Shown one piece after another: positions 1 through 8,740 of a DNA stretch of 55,213 bases (positions within the stretch are counted from its first letter, which is position 1; each line of letters starts with the position of its first letter). Location: assembly GCF_017114945.1 (NCBI RefSeq), contig NZ_JABXKQ010000152.1, positions 1 to 55,213 of the forward strand, in the 5' to 3' direction. The translations under genes and the position numbers were made by a program. Source of the DNA: Nostoc sp. JL34 (GTDB lineage: Bacteria > Cyanobacteriota > Cyanobacteriia > Cyanobacteriales > Nostocaceae). The notes below the pieces were generated by a model that did no database searches, was not told the origin of the DNA, and saw only the letters and a program-made list of their open reading frames with translations.

Positions 1-506
1 ATCGTTGACAAATGGGTTTTAACCTTAAGTTGACACTAATGGCATCTTGCCCGCCTTCGACTACGGGCGGGCGAGACGCCATTGGTGTCAAGTTAAGCTC
101 AAACTTCCTATGTCAATAAGCATTTAGGCTTAAAAATTCGGTTTTCAAGGGACAAAAAACGAACTTTTTCATGGACTATTAATGCTTTGTTTATTAGCAT
201 CACTCCCAGCTTGCGTATAAAAGTCAGAAAAAAGTTCACCTTTATACTTCCTTCCTAACAAAACCTATCGTTGACAAATGGGTTTTAACCTTAAGTTGAC
301 ACTAATGGCGAGACGCCCACCCCACAATAAATAGTTGTATATTTTTTTATTTGTCAGTCCCTAAAGGAAAATTAAGGTTTTTTAACCCACGGAGGTGGTC
401 ACTGAGCTTATCGTACCCCTCCGGGGAAGCAAGCTACGCGCAGCGTCTTGTAGAGAAGTGTGGGTTTTGTTTGTGTAAACGCGGTTTCTAACCGCCAATT
501 ACGCTG
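1..506. repeat. Repeat-rich non-coding region with long palindrome and direct repeat
   Basis: No credible gene. Bases 1-43 are repeated exactly at 267-309. Bases about 13-105 form a long imperfect palindrome centred near 66: the left arm ends TTGCCCGCC, and the right arm starts GGGCGGGCGAGACGCC and continues as an imperfect complement of the left. A second interspersed repeat lies at 421-448 and recurs exactly at 30779-30806. This resembles the mobile palindromic repeats common between genes in Nostoc genomes; the family name is not known to me. Confidence 0.75.
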
Positions 507-1868
507 CTATCTCGTAACACTGTTAGGCGAATTAACCGCAGCAACCGGGTTCTCTTGATTCAGGTAATTGTAAACAAGTTGGGAAACTTGCCGAATAAAG
601 TCTCTCCCTCTGGTGTCCTTATAAGGACGAGTGACGAAGATAGCCGCCAGGTAACGCTTACCATTGGGCATAGTTACAAATCCCGCATCGCCGATGAGAA
701 AGCCGATATCTCCAGTTTTGTTGGCGATAACTGCACCTTTCCCCAAACCAGCGGGAAGCAGTGTGTGAATTGTGGTGTGACGCAAAATATCTAAGGCTTG
801 CTCCCGACTTTGTGGCGAAACTAACTTGTTATTCACAACTAAAGCCAGCACCCGCGCCATATCTTGAGAACTTGTGGTGTTGGTTCCTCTCAAGTCAGCT
901 AAAAGATGGCGAATTACAGTGTCTTTCAGTCCCCAATTACGGAAGCGCTGATTTAGTTTCGCCGCTCCACCTAAGCGATCGATAATCATGTTGGTGGCAG
1001 TATTATCACTAATGGTAATCATCTTAGTGATGGTTTCTAAAGCTGTGTACTTCTTCCCAACTCGCTCATATTGCATACTTCCAGAACCATTGGTAACTAA
1101 GTCACGCCGCATGGTTAGGTTTTCCTGAAGGGTGACTTTACCAGCATCTAAATCTTGGAAAAAGGCGATGAGTATTGGCAATTTAATCGTACTAGCAGCT
1201 GGGAAAACGCGATCGCCTCCAATATCCAAATAATCCCCAGTATCCAAATCCAGAAAAAACATTCCTGTTTTCAGAAAGCTGTAGCGACTCATCAAGGCTT
1301 TAATTTGAGGTTCCAGCGCTTTCATCGGTGAATGCATCGGAACTACACCCGCAAAGAGAGTGCTATTATCATTCACTCTTGGAGAAATACTCGGAGTTAT
1401 TTCTAAATATTGCGGCTGGGTTGCAGTCAATCGTATTGGTTTGGGTAACTGCACAGACCAATGATTGGGGGATTCCTCTTGTAGTTGCACCTGTGCTAAA
1501 TCAAAGGTGTAACCGGGTGCTAAAGTAACTACCATGCGGGTAGTCTCTGCATTAAACTGCTCAATGCGAATGTCTCTAATTACTGGCCCCACTCTTTGAC
1601 TAGTCTGTGGATATCCTAATGTAACTCCAGACAAATCAATTACCAGACGAGTCGGGTTGTTAAGTAATTGTACCTTCGGTTGAACATTCTCATCTGTGGT
1701 GAAGTCCAGATGATTACGATTGCTATCAAAATGCCAATTTGCGATGGCTACGCCCGCCGCAGGCATCGCACCATTAGCTTTAACAGTGTAGCCAAACAGA
1801 ATCAAGCTTAAGAAACTGGGTAAAAGCCAGCTAAATTTTACAATGTTTTCTTTGTGTGTGAGTAGCAT
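507..1868 (-). CDS. AMIN-domain serine hydrolase of the class A beta-lactamase fold
   Basis: 453 residues. An N-terminal hydrophobic segment (about 12-30) suggests a signal peptide or anchor, so the protein should act in the periplasm. Residues about 40-145 resemble the AMIN domain that localises cell-wall proteins to peptidoglycan or septa. The C-terminal half has the serine beta-lactamase/PBP motifs: S226-x-x-K229 (AASTIKL), SDN at 287-289 and KTG at 384-386. It is probably a beta-lactamase-like or DD-peptidase-like enzyme acting on peptidoglycan. I see no clear class A Glu motif, so hydrolysis of antibiotics is not established. It stands alone, with no operon partner. Confidence 0.85.
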   Translation of the reverse strand: MLLTHKENIVKFSWLLPSFLSLILFGYTVKANGAMPAAGVAIANWHFDSNRNHLDFTTDENVQPKVQLLNNPTRLVIDLSGVTLGYPQTSQRVGPVIRDIRIEQFNAETTRMVVTLAPGYTFDLAQVQLQEESPNHWSVQLPKPIRLTATQPQYLEITPSISPRVNDNSTLFAGVVPMHSPMKALEPQIKALMSRYSFLKTGMFFLDLDTGDYLDIGGDRVFPAASTIKLPILIAFFQDLDAGKVTLQENLTMRRDLVTNGSGSMQYERVGKKYTALETITKMITISDNTATNMIIDRLGGAAKLNQRFRNWGLKDTVIRHLLADLRGTNTTSSQDMARVLALVVNNKLVSPQSREQALDILRHTTIHTLLPAGLGKGAVIANKTGDIGFLIGDAGFVTMPNGKRYLAAIFVTRPYKDTRGRDFIRQVSQLVYNYLNQENPVAAVNSPNSVTR

Positions 1869-2383
1869 CAGCGATCGCTTTGTGTGTGAGGAAGATTCTT
1901 GAAAAACAAAAACCGCTCACCATTAAAGCACAATTATGCAAAGTTTTGTAAATAGCGGTGAAAAGGCACAGTAATGAACGAACCTATTTTCAGCTTGGCG
2001 TAACCTACCGCATCCACGCATCTGTTTGCTTATCGCACCTGATGACTGTTTCTCCGGCGCGATCGCAATGCCACAATTAGTCTCACTGAAGGCTTTTATT
2101 GCGAAATCCACAGTAGATATTCGACAGGAATACCACATAAAAAATGAGTGTTATCTTGACATAACATTGACATGATAATGACATATCTAAAAAATATAGA
2201 ATCAACTATAGTTTTAAAAAGCCACCGTAATTTCTGTTTAGTAACTGCACTGTTCACGAATTTAATTATTACTTAATCAAGTATTAACCAAGCAAGTGCT
2301 ATTGCAGAATCTTCTGTTGCATAAGATATCTCAAATCAGTCCTGACCTAATTAGGTAACTCAAAAAAATAATGTGAGGTAAAA
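1869..2383. other. AT-rich intergenic region, no gene seen
   Basis: 515 bases between divergent genes. Around 2156-2190 there are three TGACA-like words in an AT-rich context (TTGACATAACATTGACATG). They could be promoter or operator elements for the gene at 2384, but no pair of -35/-10 boxes is convincing. Confidence 0.4.
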
Positions 2384-2842
2384 ATGAAAGTTTTTAATAT
2401 ATATAAAATTAGTCTTGTTTCGTTATTGTTAGCTACACCCTTATATGTTTTACCTCTGAGAATACTTGCCCAAACTCCAAATCCCAAACAGCCAGCAGTT
2501 ATTATTAATAGTGGCTCTACAAATACCTGCAAATATAGAATTAACGTATTGCCATCTGGAAAAGCAACTTACACTGTTTGCAACAAAAAAGGTGTAGGTG
2601 AAATAAAAGTGAACACAGCCACGAAGTTTTTTAATGATATTTCCGTAGCTAATTCATTATCAAAATTACCATATAAACCATGTGCGAAACCTGTTTCGTT
2701 CGGTACGTCAACTCAAGTCAGGTATCAAGGGCAAAAATCTCAAGATATTAGCTGTCCAAGTAATGATTCAAGAGTGACAAATCTGTATGATGACACTAAA
2801 AGTATTCAAGAGGAACTGAACTTTTCAACTTCCAAAAATTAA
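2384..2842 (+). CDS. Secreted hypothetical protein
   Basis: 152 residues, function not recognised. The first ~28 residues form a typical signal peptide: basic start, hydrophobic stretch, then an end near ILAQT. The mature part is polar with four cysteines (TCKYR, TVCNKK, KPCAKP, ISCPSN), compatible with two disulfide bonds in the periplasm. GTGAGG lies a few bases before the ATG as a plausible ribosome binding site. A strong terminator follows at 2956, so this is a single-gene unit. Confidence 0.7.
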   Translation: MKVFNIYKISLVSLLLATPLYVLPLRILAQTPNPKQPAVIINSGSTNTCKYRINVLPSGKATYTVCNKKGVGEIKVNTATKFFNDISVANSLSKLPYKPCAKPVSFGTSTQVRYQGQKSQDISCPSNDSRVTNLYDDTKSIQEELNFSTSKN

Positions 2843-2955
2843 CTGTCTACGTTTGACTTGCAATCTCAATTTAAATACCGTGTAAGAGGATATTTAAAAA
2901 TTCCTACTAGAGGTATTAAAACTTTCTAAGTAATTCTAAGCTGCTCGATAAATTG

Positions 2956-2984
2956 GGGAACCTTTATTCTGGTTCCCTTTTTTT
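2956..2984 (+). terminator. Rho-independent terminator after the secreted protein gene
   Basis: GGGAACC, an 8-base loop, GGTTCCC, then seven T. A perfect 7-bp stem with a U-tract, about 115 bases after the stop at 2842. Confidence 0.88.
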
Positions 2985-3366
2985 ATGAGTTTAAGGGAGA
3001 ATCAATAAGTGCGTAAAATTATAGATTATAGACAAATACTTTTCAAACATCCTCTAAATGTCTGATGTATTTAAATATAAGCTAGGAATATTTATGTTAA
3101 ATTCAGTTGTTTTTTAATCATTTAGTCAATTATATATGCTTCTGAATTTACTATAACTGCTTCATTATAAGAGTTAAATATTTGGCAATTTATACTAGTC
3201 TCACTCCTTTAAAGAATACCGCCTCATCATCATGTAGCACTACTATAACAATCTGCCAAGATATGTCTATAGGTACTTTCATACATTTTTCTACCTACAA
3301 GTATAGATAAATAGTTAAAACTTGAGTTATTAAATTAGAGAAATCAGTGCTACAAAAAAACTGTCC
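2985..3366. other. AT-rich intergenic region, no gene seen
   Basis: About 380 bases of low-GC sequence before the DUF1003 gene. No ORF, tRNA or strong hairpin was noticed. Confidence 0.5.
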
Positions 3367-3999
3367 ATGCTCTCCCAAGATAAACCAAATCCAAAAGATT
3401 CACCGCAAGTATCATCTTCAGCACCTTGCCAAACCATTTTGCCCACTGCCCCATTGCCGGAAGCGATTAGTCAAAATATAGAGGCTATCATTGCACTGCA
3501 CAGGCGTTATGAAAAAGACGTACCTCAACATCAACGGGTTGTAGAAACAGTAACAGCCTTTTTTGGTCGTCCGGTATTTCTGTATAGCATCCTATTAGGA
3601 ATTATTTTGTGGGTAACACCTAATGTTTTACCACGACGTTTAGGATTATCAAGATTCGATCCCCCGCCATTTTCTTGGCTACAATTTTCACTGACGGCAG
3701 GTTCCCTGTTAGTAACAACTGGGGTGTTGATTAAACAAGAGCGTCAGGAAAAATTAGCAGAGCAACGGGCGCAACTTAGCCTTCAGCTTAATCTGCTCTC
3801 TGAGCAGAAAATCGCGAAACTTATCGCCTTAGTTGAGGAATTGCGCGAAGATATTCCTAATGTCAAAAATCGCTCTGATCCGCAAGCCCAAATTATGAAA
3901 GAAGCTGTTGATCCGCAAGCGATTATAGATGCATTAGAAGAAACTTTAGCATCAGAACTAGCTAATTTTCAGAACAAAAAAACACTAGATCAGCAGTAA
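3367..3999 (+). CDS. DUF1003 family membrane protein
   Basis: 210 residues. The N-terminal ~35 residues are Pro/Ser-rich and variable. The pattern HRRYEKDVPQHQR, followed by two transmembrane segments (about 68-90 and 100-122) and a C-terminal helix with QERQEKLAEQRAQL, matches DUF1003 proteins. These are two-pass inner-membrane proteins of unknown function with a cytoplasmic coiled-coil-like tail (about 122-200). The two membrane segments are separated by a Pro-rich loop (FDPPPFSW). No operon partner: the next gene is convergent. Confidence 0.85.
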   Translation: MLSQDKPNPKDSPQVSSSAPCQTILPTAPLPEAISQNIEAIIALHRRYEKDVPQHQRVVETVTAFFGRPVFLYSILLGIILWVTPNVLPRRLGLSRFDPPPFSWLQFSLTAGSLLVTTGVLIKQERQEKLAEQRAQLSLQLNLLSEQKIAKLIALVEELREDIPNVKNRSDPQAQIMKEAVDPQAIIDALEETLASELANFQNKKTLDQQ

Positions 4000-4030
4000 C
4001 TATTCCTTTAATTACTTTGATTAATCCACG

Positions 4031-5521
4031 TTAAAATCCTAAATCTACGGCAATACGGTGGGCACAAGCAAACCCAGAAAACGCAACTGCATTCAACCCT
4101 TGACCCGGAAAGGTACTATCCCCTACACAATAAAGTCCTGAAATAGCTGTGCGATTAAAGGGCATATTCAATAATCCCCACAACTTACGCCGAGGAATTG
4201 GCCCATAAGTGCCATCTTCACGACCCAAAAAGCGGCGATGGGTGCGCGGTGTCCCCACTTCTAAATAATCCAATCCGGTATCTAAACCGGGAAAAATCTT
4301 CTCTAAGCGGTCAATAATTCGCCAAGCTGCCTCTTCTTTCTTCGCTTCGTACTCACTCACAGAAAGTTCTTGCCAATCATCAATCCAGTGAGGCGTGAAG
4401 GCATGAATGATGTGATATCCATTTGGTGCTAAATCTGGGTCAAGCAATGTGGGAATCGAAACAAACACTGTGCCTTCTGCATCTGTCATCTTTTCCCAGT
4501 CTTCTAGCAAAATATGGTGACACTCTGTCCCCGCAGGTAAAACTGACTCTTTTACCCCGATGTGCAAACTCAAGAAGCTTGGAGATTTTTGGTAGTTTTG
4601 TTGCCACTTTTTCTCATTATCTGGCATTTCTTCAGCTGGTAATAATTGTGCAAATGTATCCCAGCGTGTAGCATTAGAAACTATGCGTTTACCCCGATAT
4701 ACTTTACCATTGGCCAGTTGCACACCTACCGCTTTTCCCTGTTCTGTAAGAATTTTGGTGACTCTAGCTTGGTACTGAATCTGACCTCCAGCCTTTTCTA
4801 GACCTTCCACTAGTTTTTGAGCAATTTGTCCGACTCCGCCTTTGGGATAGTTAACTCCGCCATAATGCCTGTCAGAAAAGACCATTCCAGCATTAATCAT
4901 TGGTGTCATGGCTGATGGAACCACCGACCAGCAATAACATTCCATATCGATAAATTTCAATAATTGCGGGTCTTTGATGTAACGCCGCGCCACATCCCCG
5001 GCATTTTGGGGCAGATACTTAGCTAAACCGAGACACGCCAAAGGATGCTGAAAAAATACGCGCAGTAAATACCGAGGTTCTTCCAGCGACAGCAAATCCA
5101 TACTGTTGAGGCACTTGAAGACTTTTTGACATTCGTCATAAAAGCGACGAATCCCTTGTTCTTCGTGGCGAAAATGAGCAATAAGATTTTGCAAAAATTT
5201 TTCATAAACCCGGTCAACCTTCAGGTCTAAACCTTGGGGTAGATGATAGTGAATCTGTACCGGATCTGCGATCGCTTCTTGGCTGACATTTACACTTGAT
5301 AATGCACGGGTGAGTAAGTTGGTAGTACCGTTCTGTCCCAGTCCAAAAATCATTGATGCGCCAACATCGAATCGATAGCCTTGGCGTTCAAAATAACCAG
5401 CGCTACCACCAGGAATCAAATAACGTTCCAGTACCAGCACTTTCGCTCCCTTCGCCGCTAACTGGGTCGCTGTTACTAATCCGCCAATCCCAGACCCAAT
5501 CACGATCGCATCAATTGTCAT
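4031..5521 (-). CDS. crtH: Carotenoid (prolycopene) cis-trans isomerase CrtH
   Basis: 496 residues, the usual length for cyanobacterial CrtH/CrtISO. It begins with an FAD-binding dinucleotide fold (IVIGSGIGGL at about 6-15) and the PGG motif of the phytoene desaturase superfamily (LIPGGSAGYF). The C-terminus carries the second FAD motif (GLYCVGDSTFPGQGLNAV). It converts tetra-cis-lycopene (prolycopene) to all-trans-lycopene in the thylakoid or plasma membrane, downstream of CrtP/CrtQ. The ATG follows a block of heptamer repeats, so its promoter probably lies within or beyond that block. Other members of the family are desaturases, but the sequence fits CrtISO best. Confidence 0.9.
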   Translation of the reverse strand: MTIDAIVIGSGIGGLVTATQLAAKGAKVLVLERYLIPGGSAGYFERQGYRFDVGASMIFGLGQNGTTNLLTRALSSVNVSQEAIADPVQIHYHLPQGLDLKVDRVYEKFLQNLIAHFRHEEQGIRRFYDECQKVFKCLNSMDLLSLEEPRYLLRVFFQHPLACLGLAKYLPQNAGDVARRYIKDPQLLKFIDMECYCWSVVPSAMTPMINAGMVFSDRHYGGVNYPKGGVGQIAQKLVEGLEKAGGQIQYQARVTKILTEQGKAVGVQLANGKVYRGKRIVSNATRWDTFAQLLPAEEMPDNEKKWQQNYQKSPSFLSLHIGVKESVLPAGTECHHILLEDWEKMTDAEGTVFVSIPTLLDPDLAPNGYHIIHAFTPHWIDDWQELSVSEYEAKKEEAAWRIIDRLEKIFPGLDTGLDYLEVGTPRTHRRFLGREDGTYGPIPRRKLWGLLNMPFNRTAISGLYCVGDSTFPGQGLNAVAFSGFACAHRIAVDLGF

Positions 5522-5655
5522 TTGTCATTTGTCCTTAGTCATTTGTCCTACCCTGCGGGAAGCCGCAGAAGCGTCTATGTTATTTGTCCCTTGTCTTTTG
5601 TCTAGAGTCAATCAATATTTACTAATGACCAATGACCAATGACCAATCAAAAAAA
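5519..5655. repeat. Heptamer short tandem repeats
   Basis: Runs of TCATTTG/TTGTCAT-type heptamers at about 5519-5550 and three copies of CCAATGA around 5630-5647, with a GCGGGAAGCCGC hairpin between them. This is the cyanobacterial STRR type of intergenic repeat, located between the divergent crtH and upp genes. Confidence 0.8.
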
Positions 5656-5879
5656 AGAGGGACGAGCCTGCTACTGCTGACTAATCCCGTCTGCCGATCC
5701 TTAAAAGAGAGGAGAACACTGTATAACAATATAGCTTTGATTGAGAATTCTTGTCAACTACTAATGAAAAAATTTATCAATAAAATTGATAGCTTTAATT
5801 TTTAGCTGTCAGCCGGATGCAGGAAAGAGTATTATGGTGTTTCAGTTCTTATACAATAAAAAGGCGCCTATTTCTGGCT

Positions 5880-6530
5880 ATGACGCTACAATTGCGCGTT
5901 TATGTTCCACCCCATCCCCTGATCAAACACTGGCTGGCAGTTGCCCGTGATGCAGGCACACCTTCAGTATTATTTCGCAGTGCCATGACTGAGTTGGGAA
6001 GATGGCTGACTTATGAAGCTGCGCGAGACTGGTTGCCGACTCAAGAAACAGTGGTGCAGAGTCCTTTGGATACCTGTCCAGCCACGGTGATTGATCCACA
6101 AGTGCCTATGGCAGTAGTGCCGATTCTGCGGGCTGGGCTAGGATTACTAGAGGGAGCGCAGACTTTACTGCCTTTAGCATCGATTTACCACTTGGGCTTG
6201 GCACGAGACGAAGAGACACTGCAACCTCATTGTTATCTGAACAAGTTACCAGAAAAATTTGACCCCCAAACACGAGTCTTAATTACCGATCCAATGTTGG
6301 CAACAGGAGGGTCGATCATGGCGGCAATGGCAGAATTGACACAACGGGGTGCTGATCCATCCCTGACGCGAATTGTTTGTGTAGTGGCGGCTCCACCAGC
6401 TTTGCAAAAATTGAGTGAAGCTTATCCAGGTTTAATAGTTTACACCGCTACTATTGACGAAAAACTGAATAGCAAAGGGTATATTGTACCAGGATTGGGA
6501 GATGCAGGCGATCGCATTTTTGGGACTTAA
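5880..6530 (+). CDS. upp: Uracil phosphoribosyltransferase
   Basis: 216 residues from the ATG at 5880. An upstream in-frame ATG at 5817 would add 21 residues that do not look like the family, so I reject it. The start (MTLQLRVYVPPHPLIKHWL) and the PRPP-binding loop (VLITDPMLATGGS) are characteristic of UPRTase, as is the uracil-binding C-terminal region (KGYIVPGLGDAGDRIFGT). It makes UMP from uracil and PRPP in the pyrimidine salvage pathway. The next gene follows closely on the same strand. Confidence 0.93.
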   Translation: MTLQLRVYVPPHPLIKHWLAVARDAGTPSVLFRSAMTELGRWLTYEAARDWLPTQETVVQSPLDTCPATVIDPQVPMAVVPILRAGLGLLEGAQTLLPLASIYHLGLARDEETLQPHCYLNKLPEKFDPQTRVLITDPMLATGGSIMAAMAELTQRGADPSLTRIVCVVAAPPALQKLSEAYPGLIVYTATIDEKLNSKGYIVPGLGDAGDRIFGT

Positions 6531-6605
6531 GCTAGTATGCAGCTAGGGCAGGAAAATAGCATAACTACTGTAAAAGTTGCAAGGTTTGTTGAAGGCGGTA
6601 AAGAT

Positions 6606-6959
6606 ATGAGTCAGCGAGATGGTTTTGGCAGTGGTTTTGTAGCAGGGGCGTTTGTTGGTGGCGTATTTGGCGGTGTCATCGGGGCGCTGATTGCTTCTCG
6701 ACGCGATCCTCAATTGCTAGCAGAAGAGGAGACAGAACTGACAGATAGCCAAGTCGAAGCTAAGAAAATAGCAGCAAAGCGGCGTCAGATGAAAGCCTCA
6801 GAAAGTGAAAGCGTCGGCATAGAAACGGCCCGGCGATCGCTAGAAGATAAAATTGCCCAGCTAAATGCCACAATTGATGAAGTGCGAAAGCAATTGGGAA
6901 ATGTTAATGGCGGTTCACCCCAAGCAACCAATGACCGCTCCCTCACTAAAGACTCCTGA
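6606..6959 (+). CDS. Small glycine-zipper membrane-associated protein
   Basis: 117 residues from ATG 6606 (MSQRDGFGSGF). The longer frame from 6537 starts 7 bases after upp and is less likely. Residues about 7-32 form one Gly/Ala/Phe-rich membrane helix (GFVAGAFVGGVFGGVIGALIA). A charged coiled-coil-like region follows (EETELTDSQVEAKK to the end). This resembles YtxH-type conserved cyanobacterial proteins of unknown role. It sits between upp and a YggT gene and may be cotranscribed with them. Confidence 0.75.
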   Translation: MSQRDGFGSGFVAGAFVGGVFGGVIGALIASRRDPQLLAEEETELTDSQVEAKKIAAKRRQMKASESESVGIETARRSLEDKIAQLNATIDEVRKQLGNVNGGSPQATNDRSLTKDS

Positions 6960-7088
6960 GGTTTGTTCAGGCGTGGTGAAAGTGTCAAGTGTGGTAAATG
7001 TGGAATCCGCAAATACTTTTGACTTTGGACTAAATTAAAATTAAAAGATAAGACCGCGTTTGACACCTAGTAGGAAACAAAGCTATCC

Positions 7089-7367
7089 ATGAGTTTACTG
7101 ATTACGACACTAGTTACCTTTGTCACCTTTTATAGCTATTTGCTAATTATCCGGGTTTTGTTGACCTGGTTCCCGACAATCAACTGGTATAACCAGCCAT
7201 TTGCTGCTTTAGCCCAGATAACCGATCCTTATCTGAATCTATTCCGCTCAATTATTCCCCCATTGGGTGGTATGGATTTTTCTCCGATTTTAGCTTTCTT
7301 AGCACTCAACTTAGCTGGAGAGTTTCTGAGAACCCTAACTCGTCTGCCATTCGCACAGGGATTTTGA
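7089..7367 (+). CDS. YggT family membrane protein
   Basis: 92 residues with two transmembrane segments (about 5-25 and 60-80) and the YggT signature LIIRVLLTWFPTINWYNQPF followed by DPYLNLFRSIIPPLGGMDFSPI. YggT/Ycf19/CCB3 proteins are small two-pass membrane proteins. Plastid and cyanobacterial relatives have been linked to cytochrome b6 maturation and to nucleoid or cell-shape effects, so the exact job here is open. A terminator-like hairpin follows at 7391. Confidence 0.9.
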   Translation: MSLLITTLVTFVTFYSYLLIIRVLLTWFPTINWYNQPFAALAQITDPYLNLFRSIIPPLGGMDFSPILAFLALNLAGEFLRTLTRLPFAQGF

Positions 7368-7390
7368 TTACTACCCTAATCAAAACTTTT

Positions 7391-7421
7391 GTAGAGACGC
7401 CAAATGTGAAAGCGTCTCTAC
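7391..7421. terminator. Hairpin between convergent genes
   Basis: GTAGAGACGC, 11-base loop, GCGTCTCTAC, then AATTTTTAT. A perfect 10-bp stem between the YggT gene and the convergent gene ending at 7455. It could stop transcription on the plus strand. The GTAGAGACG word is also a common mobile repeat in Nostoc, so its origin may be a repeat. Confidence 0.65.
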
Positions 7422-7454
7422 AATTTTTATTCCGTCTATTTATCGAACATGATA

Positions 7455-7886
7455 TTACCTACGCACTTGACCGCTAAACCCGGCAGCCTTAAACTGCTTT
7501 AGCTTTAACGGAGTAGGCTGATTCGCAGCTACAGAAATTCTTAATTCAAAATCGCTAATGCCTGGTGGCACCTCGGTAATAGAACCTAAACGAGTGCGGT
7601 TCTGCATTACCGAGTCATTATTGGCATCATAGATGCGTCCAAAAATATCAGCGTCGTAGACTGTTTTATTAGTGCCATTTTCTGCTTTGCCAATGACAAT
7701 AAAACAATTGGCAGCTGCGCTACCACTACTGAGAACAGCCCCTTGTGCTAATTCTGGTGGACAATCTTTATAAGAGACATCAAATAGTTTAATCTGTGTT
7801 AGGGCTACAGCTGGGGGAACAATCACCCACGATAGAAAGCTGATGAGACAGGAAATAAAAACCACCGTGAGTGAGCGCAACTGCAT
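7455..7886 (-). CDS. Conserved secreted hypothetical protein
   Basis: 143 residues. A signal peptide (about 1-28, ending near PAVALT) is followed by a ~115-residue domain with two cysteines (KDCPPE, ANCFIV) and a beta-rich pattern. The pattern (IVIGKAENGTNKTVYDADIF, VPPGISDFELRI) recalls FxLYD-like immunoglobulin-type folds that describe how a property changes with partners. Function not recognised. Transcribed alone, convergent to the YggT gene. Confidence 0.7.
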   Translation of the reverse strand: MQLRSLTVVFISCLISFLSWVIVPPAVALTQIKLFDVSYKDCPPELAQGAVLSSGSAAANCFIVIGKAENGTNKTVYDADIFGRIYDANNDSVMQNRTRLGSITEVPPGISDFELRISVAANQPTPLKLKQFKAAGFSGQVRR

Positions 7887-8026
7887 AAAAGACCCCGTGA
7901 CTTAATTTAGCAAACAATATTTAACTTACAATCTCAGCTTACCTGAATTTAACTACAGGGTGATTGGAGACTTTAATTTAACATTTGTGATAATTAGGGA
8001 AATAACCCCTCAATTGCTATTAACTT

Positions 8027-8662
8027 ATGACTCCAGATGAGATTGAAACAGCTATGCTTGCAGCCTTTAATAGTTGTGATGCCGCAAGCTGTCCTCTCAC
8101 TGACACGCAGAAACAGATATTACTGCAAGTGGTCGAGCAAATTCAGGGAAATTCTACCTCCGGGATCTCAAATATTACTAATCCCTTAGACGAACTTACT
8201 CCAGAGGAGTTAGAAGCATTTTTACAGTTTGTTAAGGAGGAAGAACAACGCAACCGCACTTGGAAAGTGCAATTACTCAACGACTGGTTGCTAGAAAATG
8301 ACTCTGGAACAGTACAATTTATTCGCCAACGCTATGGTTTACAGTGGCTGAATCGTGTTGAGTCATGTCATTTTGATAAGTATTCTTATTTTGAGGATGC
8401 ACTAAAGTTAAGAATAGGCGATCGCATTGAAGTTTCCAATGCACTATGGGAATGGGTGCAAGAGGATGGGCCTTGTAAGCGGGAATGGTTTCCCTGTATG
8501 GTGATTAAGGTCGAGGAAATTAGCAATGTCTACGACGGGCTACGCCTACGCAATGATTCTTCTACTAATTGCGTCGTCCGCTTCTTCAACGGCGCCGAGT
8601 ATGAAATTCAAGGAATCTACGAATGGAATCGCTATAACTGGCGCTGGCCTCACAAGGAGTGA
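8027..8662 (+). CDS. Conserved hypothetical protein, soluble
   Basis: 211 residues with no signal peptide or membrane segment. The first half is acidic and helical (LDELTPEELEAFLQFVKEEE). The second half is rich in Trp and Cys (WEWVQEDGPCKREWFPCMVI, YEWNRYNWRWPHKE), suggesting a compact beta domain similar in style to SH3-like or Tudor-like barrels. I do not recognise a named family. It stands alone between divergent and convergent neighbours. Confidence 0.65.
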   Translation: MTPDEIETAMLAAFNSCDAASCPLTDTQKQILLQVVEQIQGNSTSGISNITNPLDELTPEELEAFLQFVKEEEQRNRTWKVQLLNDWLLENDSGTVQFIRQRYGLQWLNRVESCHFDKYSYFEDALKLRIGDRIEVSNALWEWVQEDGPCKREWFPCMVIKVEEISNVYDGLRLRNDSSTNCVVRFFNGAEYEIQGIYEWNRYNWRWPHKE

Positions 8663-8740
8663 AGATTGAGAAGGGCTGAGTTTTTAATACTCGTTAATAA
8701 GTCTTTATGCTCTGATATCTGCTGTACGTCGATGAAATTA

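Noticed and set aside
5817..5879. N-terminal extension of upp
   Set aside because: The 21 extra residues do not resemble the family; ATG 5880 gives the standard start.
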